In this document: positions 54,454 to 64,000 of the stretch, piece by piece | How the letters are laid out: every line of letters begins with the position of its first letter | Numbering within the stretch: position 1 is the first letter of the stretch | Source of the DNA: JABDMD01 sp965203475 | GTDB lineage: Bacteria; Pseudomonadota; Gammaproteobacteria; UBA4575 | Assembly: GCA_965203475.1 (NCBI GenBank) | Contig: OZ241890.1 | Location: 2,046,001 to 2,110,000 of the forward strand | Length of the DNA: 64,000 nucleotides | Reading direction: 5' to 3' | Translations under genes and position numbers: made by a program | Notes under the pieces: generated by a model | What the model saw: the letters and a program-made list of their open reading frames with translations, nothing else | What the model was told of the DNA's origin: nothing | The model's database searches: none

Positions 54454-55314
54454 TTATAAGGTTGCAGGTTTGCTGTTGGGGCGGAAATAATGGTAAGCCA
54501 TGCCCGTATCCGGGCGTTTGTTGCGCCACAAATAAAAAGCTTCTGCCGCTTGTTCTAATAACATACCAAAGCCATCTACCACGATGTTTGCATTATTATT
54601 TTTTGCCCATCGCATAAACGGTGTAGCAGAGTTACTATAAAAAAGATCATAACAACAGGTGTGTGCTTGAATAATTTCTGTAGGCAAATCAAGCTTATCA
54701 CTTTGTAATGCAGCAGAAGTCGCATGTAGAACTAAATCAAATCCCTGTTTCGGAATTTCATGTAGACCACAATATTCAATTTCACCAAAAGCTTTAAAGT
54801 GTTCTGCAATGGCTTTAGCATTACTAACGGTTCGATTTGCAAGCACCAGAGTTGCAGGTTTTTCATCCAGTAATGGCTCGACAATTCCTTGTGTGGCACC
54901 ACCTGCACCAATGATTAAAATTTTTTTACTTTCTAACTGTAAACACTGTGATTTTTTTAAATCACGCAACAGTCCTATACCATCCGTATTAGCACCCAGA
55001 TAGTTTCCATTTTCTTTTCTTAAAATGGTATTTACTGCACCAGCATGTTCCGCATAATCAGTGCATTCATTTACAAACTGAAAGGCGTTTACTTTGAATG
55101 GAACAGTGATGTTTAAACCTTTTCCACCGTTTTCAAAAAATTCATTAACAAAACTTTCAAATTCACCAACCTCTACTTGAATTTTTTCATAAGTAATATG
55201 TTCGCCGGTTTGATCGGCAAACAGCAAATGAATATCGGGAGATTTGCTATGCGCAATCGGGTTCCCAATCACCGCATAACGGTCGATGGAGACTTCATCC
55301 GAGGTTTGATTCAT
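54454..55314 (-). CDS. aroE: Shikimate dehydrogenase
   Basis: 286 residues from ATG 55314 (MNQTSDEVSIDRYAVIGNPI AHSKSP); a TTG at 55338 would add eight residues. Substrate site NITVPFKVNAF with the catalytic Lys, NTDGIG, and the NADP-binding GAGGATQGIVEPLL and NRTVSNA are complete. It reduces 3-dehydroshikimate in aromatic amino acid synthesis. Confidence 0.96.
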   Translation of the reverse strand: MNQTSDEVSIDRYAVIGNPIAHSKSPDIHLLFADQTGEHITYEKIQVEVGEFESFVNEFFENGGKGLNITVPFKVNAFQFVNECTDYAEHAGAVNTILRKENGNYLGANTDGIGLLRDLKKSQCLQLESKKILIIGAGGATQGIVEPLLDEKPATLVLANRTVSNAKAIAEHFKAFGEIEYCGLHEIPKQGFDLVLHATSAALQSDKLDLPTEIIQAHTCCYDLFYSNSATPFMRWAKNNNANIVVDGFGMLLEQAAEAFYLWRNKRPDTGMAYHYFRPNSKPATL

Positions 55315-55352
55315 GTCTGTGCAATCACTCAAAACCAATTGAGTAAAGAATA

Positions 55353-56348
55353 TTATTCAGCCAGCCAATTAGCCACTTCTTTTGCATAATAGGTAAGTAT
55401 GGCATCGGCGCCTGCTCGTTTAATGCAAAGCAAAGCTTCCAGTACACATTCTTTTTCGTCTAACCAACCATTCAATGCGGCTGCTTTTAGCATGCTGTAT
55501 TCCCCACTTACTTGGTACACAAAGGTCGGCATTTTAAATTCATCTTTTACACGGCGCACGATGTCTAAGTAAGGTATGCCCGGTTTCACCATGACCATGT
55601 CGGCACCTTCATGGATATCTAGCGTGACTTCATCTAAGACTTCATCGGAGTTGGCAGGGTCCATTTGATAGGTGTATTTATTACCACTGCCCAAATTACC
55701 GGCCGAACCTACGGCATCTCGAAAGGGACCATAAAAATTAGAGGCATATTTGGCTGAATACGCAAGAATGCGTGTATTCGTATGCTCATTATTTTCAAGT
55801 GCTGTGCGTATTGCGCCTACGCGCCCATCCATCATATCTGAAGGGGCCACAATATCGGCACCCGCTGCAGCATGTGACAGCGCCTGTTTTACTAATACTT
55901 CTACAGTTTCATCGTTTACGACATAGCCGTCATCATCTAACAAACCATCTTGGCCATGCGAAGTATAAGGGTCAAGTGCTACATCACTGATTACACCTAG
56001 CTCGGGAGTTACGTTTTTTACTGCAGAAATTGCTTGTTGGGCCAATCCTTGTGGATTAAAAGCTTCTTCAGCTTGTAACGATTTTTTTTCTGCATCAATG
56101 ACTGGAAAAATTGCAATGGCAGGAATTCCCAGCGCATGTATTTGTTTGGCTTCCTGTTCCAATACATCAATACTTACACGTTCAATGCCTGGCATAGAGT
56201 CAACACTTTCGCGTTGGTTATTTCCTTCTTTAACAAACAGCGGATAAATGAGATCACTCACATGCAAACGATGTTCACGTATGAGTTCACGCGAGAAGAC
56301 ATCCTTGCGCATTCTGCGTTTACGGGCATTAGGAAAGCGGTTAGACAT
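55353..56348 (-). CDS. hemB: Delta-aminolevulinic acid dehydratase
   Basis: 331 residues. The Schiff-base lysines are in YSAKYASNFYGPFRDA and MVMVKPGIPYLDIV. The metal-site segment reads ALDPYTSHGQDG without the cysteine triad of zinc enzymes, indicating the magnesium-dependent type known from Pseudomonas. It makes porphobilinogen for haem. hemF lies nearby on the same strand. Confidence 0.97.
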   Translation of the reverse strand: MSNRFPNARKRRMRKDVFSRELIREHRLHVSDLIYPLFVKEGNNQRESVDSMPGIERVSIDVLEQEAKQIHALGIPAIAIFPVIDAEKKSLQAEEAFNPQGLAQQAISAVKNVTPELGVISDVALDPYTSHGQDGLLDDDGYVVNDETVEVLVKQALSHAAAGADIVAPSDMMDGRVGAIRTALENNEHTNTRILAYSAKYASNFYGPFRDAVGSAGNLGSGNKYTYQMDPANSDEVLDEVTLDIHEGADMVMVKPGIPYLDIVRRVKDEFKMPTFVYQVSGEYSMLKAAALNGWLDEKECVLEALLCIKRAGADAILTYYAKEVANWLAE

Positions 56349-56423
56349 GGTGATTTATGATAACAAAACCTACCGGCTCACTCTGTATGTTAGCTTCAAA
56401 GGGTTGCTTAATACAGACAAAAA

Positions 56424-57338
56424 TTATGTATCGGCTAACCAATCTTTTACAGGCAAGAAATCTGTATATAGTTTTTCTTCATCACTGCTCGATTCGGGTT
56501 GCCATGCATATTGCCATCTCACGTGTGGCGGTAAAGACATTAAAATTGATTCGGTACGCCCACCTGACTGCAATCCAAATAAGGTGCCGCGATCGTATAC
56601 CAAATTGAATTCTACATAGCGCCCACGACGGTATAACTGAAACTGCCGTTGTTGCTCATTGAATTCATGATCTTTACGACGTTCAACGATGGGCAAATAA
56701 GCTTTTAAATAATAATTGCCAACACTTTTAAGCAAGCTAAAACTCTTTTCAAAGCCGCCTTCATTGTAGTCATCAAAAAACAGTCCACCAATTCCGCGTG
56801 CTTCTTTACGATGTTTAATGTAAAAATATTCATCACACCATTTTTTAAACTTTTCGTATAAGCCATTATCAATTTCATCACAAGCTTGTTTTGCTGTTTT
56901 ATGCCAAAACACAGCGTCTTCTTTGAATCCATAATAAGGCGTTAAATCAAAGCCGCCACCTACCCACCACACTGGAACTTCATTTTCTTTTTCCGCAATG
57001 AAGAAGCGAACATTGCAATGTGAAGTGGGCACATAAGGATTTAATGGATGCATAACACATGAAACCCCCATGGCTTGAAAATTTCGTCCTGCTAATTCAG
57101 GACGTTGTGTGGTAGCGGAAGGTGGTAACTGATCTCCAAACACATGTGAAAATCCTACGCCCGCTTGTTCAAACACAGAACCATTTTGCAAAATGCGTGT
57201 GCATCCACCACCACCTTCTGCACGTTTCCAGTTATCTTCTTTAAATACAGCACTACCATCCAGTTGTTCTAACTGTTTGCAAGTACGTTCTTGCAAATCA
57301 CGTAAGTAATGTAATACTGATTCGATTTCTGTTTTCAT
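56424..57338 (-). CDS. hemF: Oxygen-dependent coproporphyrinogen III oxidase
   Basis: 304 residues. NPYVPTSHCNVRFF, WWVGGGFDLTPYYGF, RKEARGIGGLFFDDYN and RRGRYVEFNLVYDRGT are family signatures. It decarboxylates coproporphyrinogen III with O2, which fits an aerobic lifestyle. It starts 6 bp after tsaC. Confidence 0.98.
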   Translation of the reverse strand: MKTEIESVLHYLRDLQERTCKQLEQLDGSAVFKEDNWKRAEGGGGCTRILQNGSVFEQAGVGFSHVFGDQLPPSATTQRPELAGRNFQAMGVSCVMHPLNPYVPTSHCNVRFFIAEKENEVPVWWVGGGFDLTPYYGFKEDAVFWHKTAKQACDEIDNGLYEKFKKWCDEYFYIKHRKEARGIGGLFFDDYNEGGFEKSFSLLKSVGNYYLKAYLPIVERRKDHEFNEQQRQFQLYRRGRYVEFNLVYDRGTLFGLQSGGRTESILMSLPPHVRWQYAWQPESSSDEEKLYTDFLPVKDWLADT

Positions 57339-57344
57339 GGGCTA

Positions 57345-57893
57345 TCAATTGCGTAATACTTTTCCAGTTTGTAAATCACAAATGCGACTCGGTATTCCAG
57401 TGCCATTACTGCCTATGATTGCATAGTCTAAGTGTGGGCCAAACCAATCTCGTAGCTGTTGCTCATTTAATGCAGTTGGGTAATCTGAAATATTGGCACT
57501 ACTGGATACGATGGCACCCATAGAGGCGCAAATATTTCTAACATCAGGATGCTGTGTCAGACGTATTGCTAACGAATCATGCTGACCCGTAATCCATCTC
57601 AGAACATCAGCTTTAGCAGGGATTAACCAAGTAGTGGGTTGATTTGATTGTTCAGTAATTTTCGACAATTGTTCGTTGCTTAGTGAAAGTGAATATGTTT
57701 GAACGGTATCAGTATCGGCACAAAGAAGAATTAACCCTTTTTCAGCGGAACGATTTTTTAACCATAATAATTTTTTTATTGCAGTTTCATTATTGGGATC
57801 GCAGCCCAAACCTAAAATAGTATCCGTGGAGTAAGCAATTACACCTCCATGTTGCAACACATGAATGGCTTGGGAGATTTGTTTTGCAGACAC
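57345..57893 (-). CDS. tsaC: Threonylcarbamoyl-AMP synthase
   Basis: 182 residues, the short TsaC (YrdC) type. GGVIAYSTDTILGLGCDPNN, SAEKGLILL and VSSSANISDYPTA are conserved. It makes threonylcarbamoyl-AMP for t6A modification of tRNA. It lies between topA and hemF as in many gammaproteobacteria. Confidence 0.95.
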   Translation of the reverse strand: MSAKQISQAIHVLQHGGVIAYSTDTILGLGCDPNNETAIKKLLWLKNRSAEKGLILLCADTDTVQTYSLSLSNEQLSKITEQSNQPTTWLIPAKADVLRWITGQHDSLAIRLTQHPDVRNICASMGAIVSSSANISDYPTALNEQQLRDWFGPHLDYAIIGSNGTGIPSRICDLQTGKVLRN

Positions 57894-57904
57894 AAATCGA
57901 TGGA

Positions 57905-60286
57905 CTAGGTAGATTTTTTAGCTGCTTTCTTTTTGGTCGCAGCTTTTTTCTTTTTAGTAGTCGTTTTTTTAGTTGCAGCTTTTTTCTTTTGCCCTTTGCG
58001 CCAGCTTTTCTTTTCAGGTGCCTCAGCAATCATTTTTTCACATTCTTCTAAGGTTAATACGGCGGGTTCCTGGTCTTTAGGCACTTTTACATTTTTATTA
58101 CCATCCGTTACATAGGGACCATATCGACCATTTAATATTTGTATTCCTTGCTCTTCAAAATTTTTAATAATTTTATTTGCATCGGCAATTTTCTTTTCTG
58201 CAATTACTTCCAGTGCACGCTCTAAGGTGATGGTGTAGGGATCGTCTTCTTTAATCGAAACATATTTGGAGCCATATTTCACATAGGGACCAAAGCGACC
58301 AATGCTGGTAGATACCGGTTCACCTTCATCTGTTTCTCCTAATTTGCGCGGTAGCTTAAATAATTCCATGGCTTGTTCAAATGTAATTTCTGCCATTTTT
58401 TGTCCTGGCAACAAGCCCGCAAATTTTGGTTTTTCTTCATCGTCACGTGTACCAATCTGCACAAAGGGCCCATAACGCCCCATACGCACGGAGACTGGTT
58501 TCCCTGATTTTGGATCGGTGCCTAATTCTCTAGCTTGTACGGCTTCTTCTCGTGTAACTGATTTGTCTTTGTCTTCAACTAAGGCACTAAATGGTTTCCA
58601 AAACGCATGTAATACTGGCACCCATTCTTTTTCACCACGAGAAATTTCGTCTAAGTCATCTTCAAGTCGCGCGGTAAAGTCATAATCCACATATTGTGTG
58701 AAATGCTTTGTTAAAAAATCATTTACCAGTCTCCCCATTTCAGTAGGCGTGAAGCGACGATTTTCAACTTCTGCATAATCACGATACTGTAATGTAGAAA
58801 TTATGCTGGCATAGGTAGAAGGTCGGCCAATGCCAAATTCTTCTAAAGTTTTTACTAAACTAGCTTCCGTGTAGCGTGGAGGAGGCTCGGTAAAATGCTG
58901 TTCGGCACGAATTTCTGTAAGCGAAACTTTTTCACCAATATCAAAGTTTGGCAGCATTCGATCATCACCATTATCTTTTTTATCGTCTTGCCCCTCCTGG
59001 TACACCTGTATAAATCCAGGATTTTTAATCGATGAGCCTGTTGCACGGAATACATTACCTTCACCACAGGAAAATTCCACGGCAACCATATTTAAAGTAG
59101 CATGGATCATCTGGCTGGCTACGGCACGCTTCCAAATCAAGCTATACAATTTATATTGATCGGAATTTAAATGGCTCTTGACTTCTTCGGGAGTACGCAT
59201 AAAAGAAGTCGGTCGAACCGCTTCGTGGGCCTCCTGTGCATTTTTTGATTTGGTTTTAAATACCCGCACAGAATCAGGAAGGTTTTCTTTGCCATATCGT
59301 TGCGTAATAAATTCACGTAATTCATCGATTGCTTCCTGCGCTAAGGTCACGGAATCGGTGCGCATATAGGTGATTAAGCCAATAGGGCCGTCCCCAAGAT
59401 CAATTCCTTCATACAGTTGTTGTGCCACCCGCATCGTTTTTTGCGCGGAAAAACGAAGTTTTCGAACAGACTCCTGTTGCATAGTTGAAGTAATAAAGGG
59501 TGCTGCGGGATTTCGATTTCTTTCTTTTTTATCTATGTTGCTAACAGTTAATTTACCGTCCGCGTTCTTTTCAAGTAGCGCCTTGGCGTCTAGCGCATCT
59601 TTTTCATTATTAATATCAAACTGATTAAGCTTGTTCTCTTTATATATGTGTAATTTTGAGATGAATTCTTGTTTCTGTTTTTCACAATCGGCTTCTACGG
59701 TCCAGTATTCTTGCGGAATAAACTTTTCTATTTCGTCTTCACGTTCACATAGCAAGCGTAATGCCGGGCTTTGTACTCTGCCAGCCGATAACCCACGCTT
59801 TATTTTTTTCCACAGTAATGGTGACAAATTAAAGCCCACCAAATAATCCATGGCACGCCGTGCTTGTTGGGCGTTGATTAAGTCATCGGAAAGAATTCTT
59901 GGATTATCGATGGCTTCATTCACGGCGCGTTTTGTGATCTCGTGAAATACAACGCGGAAGACTTCTTTATCATCTAATAGTCCACGGTCTTTAAGTAATT
60001 CATATAAATGCCAGGAAATGGCTTCGCCTTCACGATCAGGGTCTGTGGCAAGATATAAGGCGTTTGATTTTTTTAATGCTCTAGAAATTTCCGATACATG
60101 CTTTTCATTTTTTTCAATGATTTCATATTTCATATCAAAATCGTTTTCTGGATCAACCGCACCTTCCTTTGGAACCAAATCACGTACATGCCCATAGGAA
60201 GCTAATACACCAAAATCTTTTCCAAGATATTTTTCTATGGTTTTTGCTTTCGCAGGAGATTCAACAATGACTAAATTTTTACTCAT
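57905..60286 (-). CDS. topA: DNA topoisomerase I without C-terminal zinc fingers
   Basis: 793 residues from ATG 60286 (MSKNLVIVESPAKAKTIEKY L); a TTG at 60310 would add eight residues. TOPRIM (ATDPDREGEAISWH) and the catalytic Tyr in LITYMRTDSV are intact. The C-terminus has repeats of the G-R-x-G-P-[FY]-V type (MGRYGPFVQIG, IGRFGPYVKYG, NGRYGPYVTDG) and a Lys-rich tail, instead of the four-cysteine zinc ribbons of E. coli TopA. It relaxes negative supercoils. Confidence 0.96.
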   Translation of the reverse strand: MSKNLVIVESPAKAKTIEKYLGKDFGVLASYGHVRDLVPKEGAVDPENDFDMKYEIIEKNEKHVSEISRALKKSNALYLATDPDREGEAISWHLYELLKDRGLLDDKEVFRVVFHEITKRAVNEAIDNPRILSDDLINAQQARRAMDYLVGFNLSPLLWKKIKRGLSAGRVQSPALRLLCEREDEIEKFIPQEYWTVEADCEKQKQEFISKLHIYKENKLNQFDINNEKDALDAKALLEKNADGKLTVSNIDKKERNRNPAAPFITSTMQQESVRKLRFSAQKTMRVAQQLYEGIDLGDGPIGLITYMRTDSVTLAQEAIDELREFITQRYGKENLPDSVRVFKTKSKNAQEAHEAVRPTSFMRTPEEVKSHLNSDQYKLYSLIWKRAVASQMIHATLNMVAVEFSCGEGNVFRATGSSIKNPGFIQVYQEGQDDKKDNGDDRMLPNFDIGEKVSLTEIRAEQHFTEPPPRYTEASLVKTLEEFGIGRPSTYASIISTLQYRDYAEVENRRFTPTEMGRLVNDFLTKHFTQYVDYDFTARLEDDLDEISRGEKEWVPVLHAFWKPFSALVEDKDKSVTREEAVQARELGTDPKSGKPVSVRMGRYGPFVQIGTRDDEEKPKFAGLLPGQKMAEITFEQAMELFKLPRKLGETDEGEPVSTSIGRFGPYVKYGSKYVSIKEDDPYTITLERALEVIAEKKIADANKIIKNFEEQGIQILNGRYGPYVTDGNKNVKVPKDQEPAVLTLEECEKMIAEAPEKKSWRKGQKKKAATKKTTTKKKKAATKKKAAKKST

Positions 60287-60378
60287 TCCTGTAATTTTAT
60301 TTCTACACAACTTCCTGGCGGCGAACTATTACGCATTTAGGAGTGATTTGTAAATATTTTTAATGTGATTAATTTCGA

Positions 60379-61494
60379 CTAGACACGCACATATACACTA
60401 TTACCATTGTGTAGGACTTGGCCATTCAGTTCTAAAATCAAAAGGATAGAAGATACAACTTCGACGCTTAAACCGCATTTGTTGACCAAACTATCGATAG
60501 ATATAGGCTCATACCCCATGCTTTCCAATACCATTTGATGTTGGGGGTCGTTGTTTGTTGGTGATTCATAGTTATGTGTGATGGGAGGTTCTTTTCTGAG
60601 TTCATCTAAAGAAATACAGGGTTTTAGCTCTTCCAATACATCTTCAACTGTTTCCACTAATTTTGCGCCATTTTTAAGTAAAGCATGTGTACCTTTACTT
60701 AATGGACTATTAATCGAACCGGGTATCGCGAATACCTCTCTGTACTGATCCATTGCAAGCCTTGCAGTAATTAATGAACCACTTTTTATGGATGCCTCAA
60801 TCACTAATACCCCAAGACTTAGTCCACTGATGATGCGATTCCTTTTTGGAAAGTGGCCTGGTTTGGGGAGTGTGCCGATGGGGAATTCTGATATTAGCAG
60901 TCCTTGTTGACTAATTTGTTCGGCTAATTTTCGATGTGATGCAGGATATACGTGATCTAAACCACATGCCGCGATTGCAATTGTAGAGCCTATGCTTGCC
61001 TGTAGCGCCCCCTGGTGTGCAGCACCATCAATGCCGCTTGCCAAGCCACTCGTAATGACGAGACCTGCTTGCGCCAGTTTTTCAGCAAACGTTTTGGCAA
61101 TTTGTTTTCCTTGGGCACTTGCATTACGACTTCCAACAATGGCTAATTGCGGGTCTGATAATAAATCGGCCACATGTTTTTTCTTGCCATGCACATATAA
61201 AAGTATGGGCGGATCTGGAATTTGTGTAAGTAATTTTGGATAGTGTGGGTCTTGCATGGTAATGAGGTGATGGTCTTCATGCTCTAACCAGCGTAAGTCT
61301 TGCTCTATGCTAGAGGGCTCTGCCGCAATAATTCCTTCGACAACCGTCTTGGGAATACCAACACTTTCAAGTTGTGGACGCTTGGCGTTTAAAATTTTTT
61401 CAGGGCTGGGGAATTCGTTGAGTAATTTACCTGCAGTCGCAGGACCTAATTGCTTAACATGATTGAGCACCAACCACTCTTCAAGCTGTGACAT
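60379..61494 (-). CDS. dprA: DNA-processing protein DprA
   Basis: 371 residues. The Rossmann-like DNA-binding core is present: LAIVGSRNASAQGKQIAKTF, SGLASGIDGAAHQGAL, FPKRNRIISGLS and SLITARLAMDQ. A winged-helix C-terminus (about 310-370) follows. DprA loads RecA on incoming DNA in transformation. With comF present, natural competence is plausible but not shown. Confidence 0.96.
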   Translation of the reverse strand: MSQLEEWLVLNHVKQLGPATAGKLLNEFPSPEKILNAKRPQLESVGIPKTVVEGIIAAEPSSIEQDLRWLEHEDHHLITMQDPHYPKLLTQIPDPPILLYVHGKKKHVADLLSDPQLAIVGSRNASAQGKQIAKTFAEKLAQAGLVITSGLASGIDGAAHQGALQASIGSTIAIAACGLDHVYPASHRKLAEQISQQGLLISEFPIGTLPKPGHFPKRNRIISGLSLGVLVIEASIKSGSLITARLAMDQYREVFAIPGSINSPLSKGTHALLKNGAKLVETVEDVLEELKPCISLDELRKEPPITHNYESPTNNDPQHQMVLESMGYEPISIDSLVNKCGLSVEVVSSILLILELNGQVLHNGNSVYVRV

Positions 61495-61584
61495 CGATTC
61501 ACTATTAGAATTATTTTAGGTCATTGTAACGATTGCTAACCCGGAATACACCCGGATTAGGACCGAACAATTTAGGCAGAAATG

Positions 61585-62799
61585 TTAAGGAGTGACGACA
61601 GTATCGCCAAGTTGAATGGTATCGTTAGTTTCCATGACTAAGGCATAACTTACTTTTTCAAAAGTTCGAAATACCATCGCAATTCCAGTTTTTTCTTCTG
61701 GCAGTTCTACATCAACCAGTGTATTAGGATTTTCAAATGGATCACCAATAACGCGCCCAGCTTGATTAACGGCTAGCACATGTCCTTTTTCTATGCCATC
61801 GCGATCACCTAAACTGATCGTCACTACTTGTAGTGAGCCTACGTGGCTAATGGCATCAAATAACCCAATGACGTATCCTTGCGTACCTTCGGCAGGCGCA
61901 TGCGGTACAAATTCTGTATCTTGTTCACTGAAGTTAATCGGCAGTAGGCGATCACCACGCAAAGCTTCGCGTTTGGTTTGAAGTAAATCAAAAGTAACCG
62001 GATCGCCAGTACGCACAACTTCACCATCACCCACTAGAATGGCCTCATAACCCAACAATTCATTGGATTCAGGATGATGATATTCCTCGCCCTGTCGGAA
62101 CACAGTGTAGCGACCTACAGGTTCTTCTTGGAATCCTCGTACATAAACACGATCACCACTACCATAAACAAGACGCTCTTCTTGTGAACCTAATATATAA
62201 GGTGAAGTATTTAAAATCTCATCACTCAGCACACGGGGTCGAATGATAAATTGCTGAATCGCTTGGATCGGAACATGAAATGCATCCGCGTCAATATCTT
62301 CCGTACGCACTTTTGGTGATAGTCGTTCTGCTCCGACAAATTGTGGACCACCATCGACTCTTGGACCACCGCCCACAGTTATATAGGGCTTGCCACCGAC
62401 GTAAAATACATTAATCACATCTCCCGGATAAATAAGATGTGGGTTATTAATCTGTGGATTTAAATACCAAATTTCTGGCCAATACCATGGCTCAACTAAA
62501 AAGCGATTCGATAAGTCCCATAGGGTATCCCCTTCTTGAACCACATATTGTTCGGGGGCTGCAGCTTGTAATTCAACATTATTTTGTTCTGGTGGAACCG
62601 GCAGATCTTCTACGCGTGGGGCAGCACTTTCTGCCACGGCTTGTGATTCACTAGTGGAAACCTCAACCTCAGGTTCACTCACTTCCACACCAGAATTATC
62701 GGAAGACAGGGTAGAGGAGCAGGCTGTAAATCCAAATGCTAAAAATAAAGCTATGGCTGCTAAGAATAATGTATTGAAATGTATGAATTTACTCGTCAT
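61585..62799 (-). CDS. LysM-domain lipoprotein
   Basis: 404 residues. A signal peptide ends in the lipobox FTAC (Cys27), then an acidic Ser/Glu-rich linker and one LysM domain at about 84-133 (YVVQEGDTLWDLSNRFLVEP, IYPGDVINV) that should bind peptidoglycan. The ~250-residue remainder is a beta-rich domain found in the gammaproteobacterial family encoded beside dprA and def. Function is unknown; a cell-envelope role is likely. Divergent from def. Confidence 0.9.
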   Translation of the reverse strand: MTSKFIHFNTLFLAAIALFLAFGFTACSSTLSSDNSGVEVSEPEVEVSTSESQAVAESAAPRVEDLPVPPEQNNVELQAAAPEQYVVQEGDTLWDLSNRFLVEPWYWPEIWYLNPQINNPHLIYPGDVINVFYVGGKPYITVGGGPRVDGGPQFVGAERLSPKVRTEDIDADAFHVPIQAIQQFIIRPRVLSDEILNTSPYILGSQEERLVYGSGDRVYVRGFQEEPVGRYTVFRQGEEYHHPESNELLGYEAILVGDGEVVRTGDPVTFDLLQTKREALRGDRLLPINFSEQDTEFVPHAPAEGTQGYVIGLFDAISHVGSLQVVTISLGDRDGIEKGHVLAVNQAGRVIGDPFENPNTLVDVELPEEKTGIAMVFRTFEKVSYALVMETNDTIQLGDTVVTP

Positions 62800-62938
62800 A
62801 ACGATCCTTATCCGCTTTACTAATCAATAATTTGTTAAACTAAAGCCTGTATTGTCCCCTATGAATGCTCGGGATATTTTATTCTCACAAGGTTAAAAGA
62901 CAATACTCGAGTAAGTTTACAACAATTTACGTAACTCA

Positions 62939-63481
62939 ATGGCATTATTAGAAATATTACACTTTCCTGATCCCAGATTGCGAAAAAAAGCGAGCCCAAT
63001 CGATGAGGTGAATGATCAGGTCCGACAGACGGTGAAGGATATGTTTGAGACCATGTATGCTGCGCCAGGCATAGGATTGGCGGCTACACAGGTGAATATT
63101 CAGAAGCAAATCATCGTGATTGATGTGTCGGAGGATAAAAATTCACCAATTTGCTTAATTAACCCAGAAATTATAAGTCAGGCCGGCGAAGAAGAAATGC
63201 AGGAAGGCTGTTTATCGGTGCCCGGCATTTTTGAAACCGTACAACGCGCAGAAACCATCGAAGTACAAGCATTGAATGAAAATGGAGATTCGGTAACGCA
63301 TCAGGTGGAGGGCTTACTTGCGGTTTGTATTCAGCATGAAATGGATCATTTGGATGGAAAGTTATTTGTAGATTATCTATCTCCATTAAAACGTCAACGC
63401 ATACAAAAGAAATTACTGAAACAGCAAAAACATGAGCAAAGTTCTCAAGATGCTGTTCCGAATTCCGCGAGTGTAATTTAG
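62939..63481 (+). CDS. def: Peptide deformylase
   Basis: 180 residues. The three motifs are GIGLAATQ, EGCLSVPG and QHEMDHLDGKLF, with the metal-binding Cys and two His. It removes the N-formyl group from new proteins. It is followed 46 bp later by fmt, the enzyme that adds the formyl group to initiator tRNA. Confidence 0.98.
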   Translation: MALLEILHFPDPRLRKKASPIDEVNDQVRQTVKDMFETMYAAPGIGLAATQVNIQKQIIVIDVSEDKNSPICLINPEIISQAGEEEMQEGCLSVPGIFETVQRAETIEVQALNENGDSVTHQVEGLLAVCIQHEMDHLDGKLFVDYLSPLKRQRIQKKLLKQQKHEQSSQDAVPNSASVI

Positions 63482-63527
63482 TTTTACACATTTAATTTGT
63501 CGGCGCCTAACTTTTAACTTTCTAGGC

Positions 63528-64000
63528 ATGACTCAAGGTCTAAAAATTATCTTCGCTGGAACTCCAGAGTTTGCAGCATCTACTTTACAGGCTTTAGTCA
63601 AAAGCCCACATCAAGTGCTTGCCGTATTTACACAACCAGATCGACCGGCTGGACGTGGCAGAAAGCCAAGCTGTAGTGCTGTTAAACACGTTGCGAATCA
63701 ACATCAGCTTTCAGTATTGCAACCAGAAAAAATGGATGATCAAGCTATTCAACAAATTCAATCTTTACAAGCGGATGTGATGGTTGTGAGTGCTTATGGT
63801 TTGCTGTTACCAAAACAAGTGATTGATCTTCCAAGGTTAGGATGCATCAATATTCATGCCTCCTTACTTCCGGCATGGCGTGGTGCAGCACCGATTCAAC
63901 GCGCTATCATTAATGGCGACAAAGAAACGGGAATTACCATTATGCAAATGGTGGAAGCGTTAGATGCTGGCCCCATTTTATACCAAATGCCATGCCTAAT
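63528..64000 (+). CDS. fmt: Methionyl-tRNA formyltransferase (3' partial)
   Basis: 157 codons are visible before the window ends. The N-terminal domain shows KIIFAGTPEFAASTLQAL, FTQPDRPAGRGRK, the folate-site Asn/His segment INIHASLLPAWRGAAPIQRA and the ETGITIMQM motif. ATG 63528 was chosen as the first start giving the normal N-terminus. def-fmt is a standard operon. Confidence 0.97.
   Translation, partial: MTQGLKIIFAGTPEFAASTLQALVKSPHQVLAVFTQPDRPAGRGRKPSCSAVKHVANQHQLSVLQPEKMDDQAIQQIQSLQADVMVVSAYGLLLPKQVIDLPRLGCINIHASLLPAWRGAAPIQRAIINGDKETGITIMQMVEALDAGPILYQMPCL

Noticed and set aside
57790..58029. 79-codon Lys-rich minus-strand frame across the topA end
   Set aside because: It is a frame-shadow of the Lys-rich TopA tail and the tsaC start.

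Overview
This window is the chromosomal replication-origin region of a free-living, AT-rich gammaproteobacterium. The core order runs glmS-glmU-atpCDGAHFEBI-parB-parA-rsmG-mnmG-mnmE-yidC-yidD-rnpA-rpmH on the minus strand, facing dnaA-dnaN-recF-gyrB on the plus strand. That is the classical bacterial oriC neighbourhood. Further right, radC/coaBC-dut-algC-argB-pyrE-xth(crc position) and def-LysM-dprA-topA-tsaC-hemF follow Pseudomonas-like orders. I cannot name the genus. No tRNA, rRNA, CRISPR array, insertion sequence or integrase gene was seen.

Region by region. 1-3236: a tightly coupled operon, cut by the left window edge, with an actin/Hsp70-like protein carrying an FHA-like tail and two membrane-anchored coiled-coil von Willebrand A (vWA) proteins that share an unusual Cys-containing membrane signature. 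3437-5976: a DUF6174-type lipoprotein followed by a secreted reprolysin-like zinc protease with a GlyGly-CTERM sorting tail. 5977-9757: an accessory stretch with a truncated ArsI/CadI-like glyoxalase remnant, a repeat copy, a divergent isochorismatase-like protein, a 52-residue membrane ORF behind a cyclic-di-GMP-I riboswitch, a periplasmic redoxin, a cytochrome b561 and a twice-frameshifted Rap1a/Tai-like gene. 9758-28363: cell-wall precursor synthesis, ATP synthase, chromosome partitioning, tRNA modification and membrane insertion genes. 28364-34770: dnaA-dnaN-recF-gyrB, with a candidate oriC between dnaA and dnaN and two parS-like sites inside recF that match the ParAB pair 10 kb away.

34888-42952: a LemA/GIDE pair (the latter with a perfect EF-hand loop), a YgiM-like SH3 protein, exonuclease III, an orphan ParA-like ATPase, an L,D-transpeptidase convergent with AmpG, a second ExoIII-type protein in the crc position, pyrE and a DUF4124 protein. 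42938-51611: argB, algC, dut, coaBC, radC, mscL, bioF, bioB, comF and a truncated haemoglobin. 51612-53195: a small cassette-like array in which an orphan lipoprotein and an orphan barstar-like protein are separated by related ~100-bp hairpin repeats. 53196-64000: DUF4389, ubiA, aroE, hemB, hemF, tsaC, topA, dprA, a LysM lipoprotein, and divergently def and fmt (cut by the right edge).

The most interesting signals are the actin-like/FHA plus twin vWA operon; the c-di-GMP riboswitch with a visible alternative helix upstream of a tiny membrane protein; the repeat-cargo array at 51.7-53.2 kb, one repeat of which also occurs at 6.2 kb; the broken Rap1a-like gene; and the Crc-position protein that still has all ExoIII catalytic residues. 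All calls come from reading the sequence; no database search was run.
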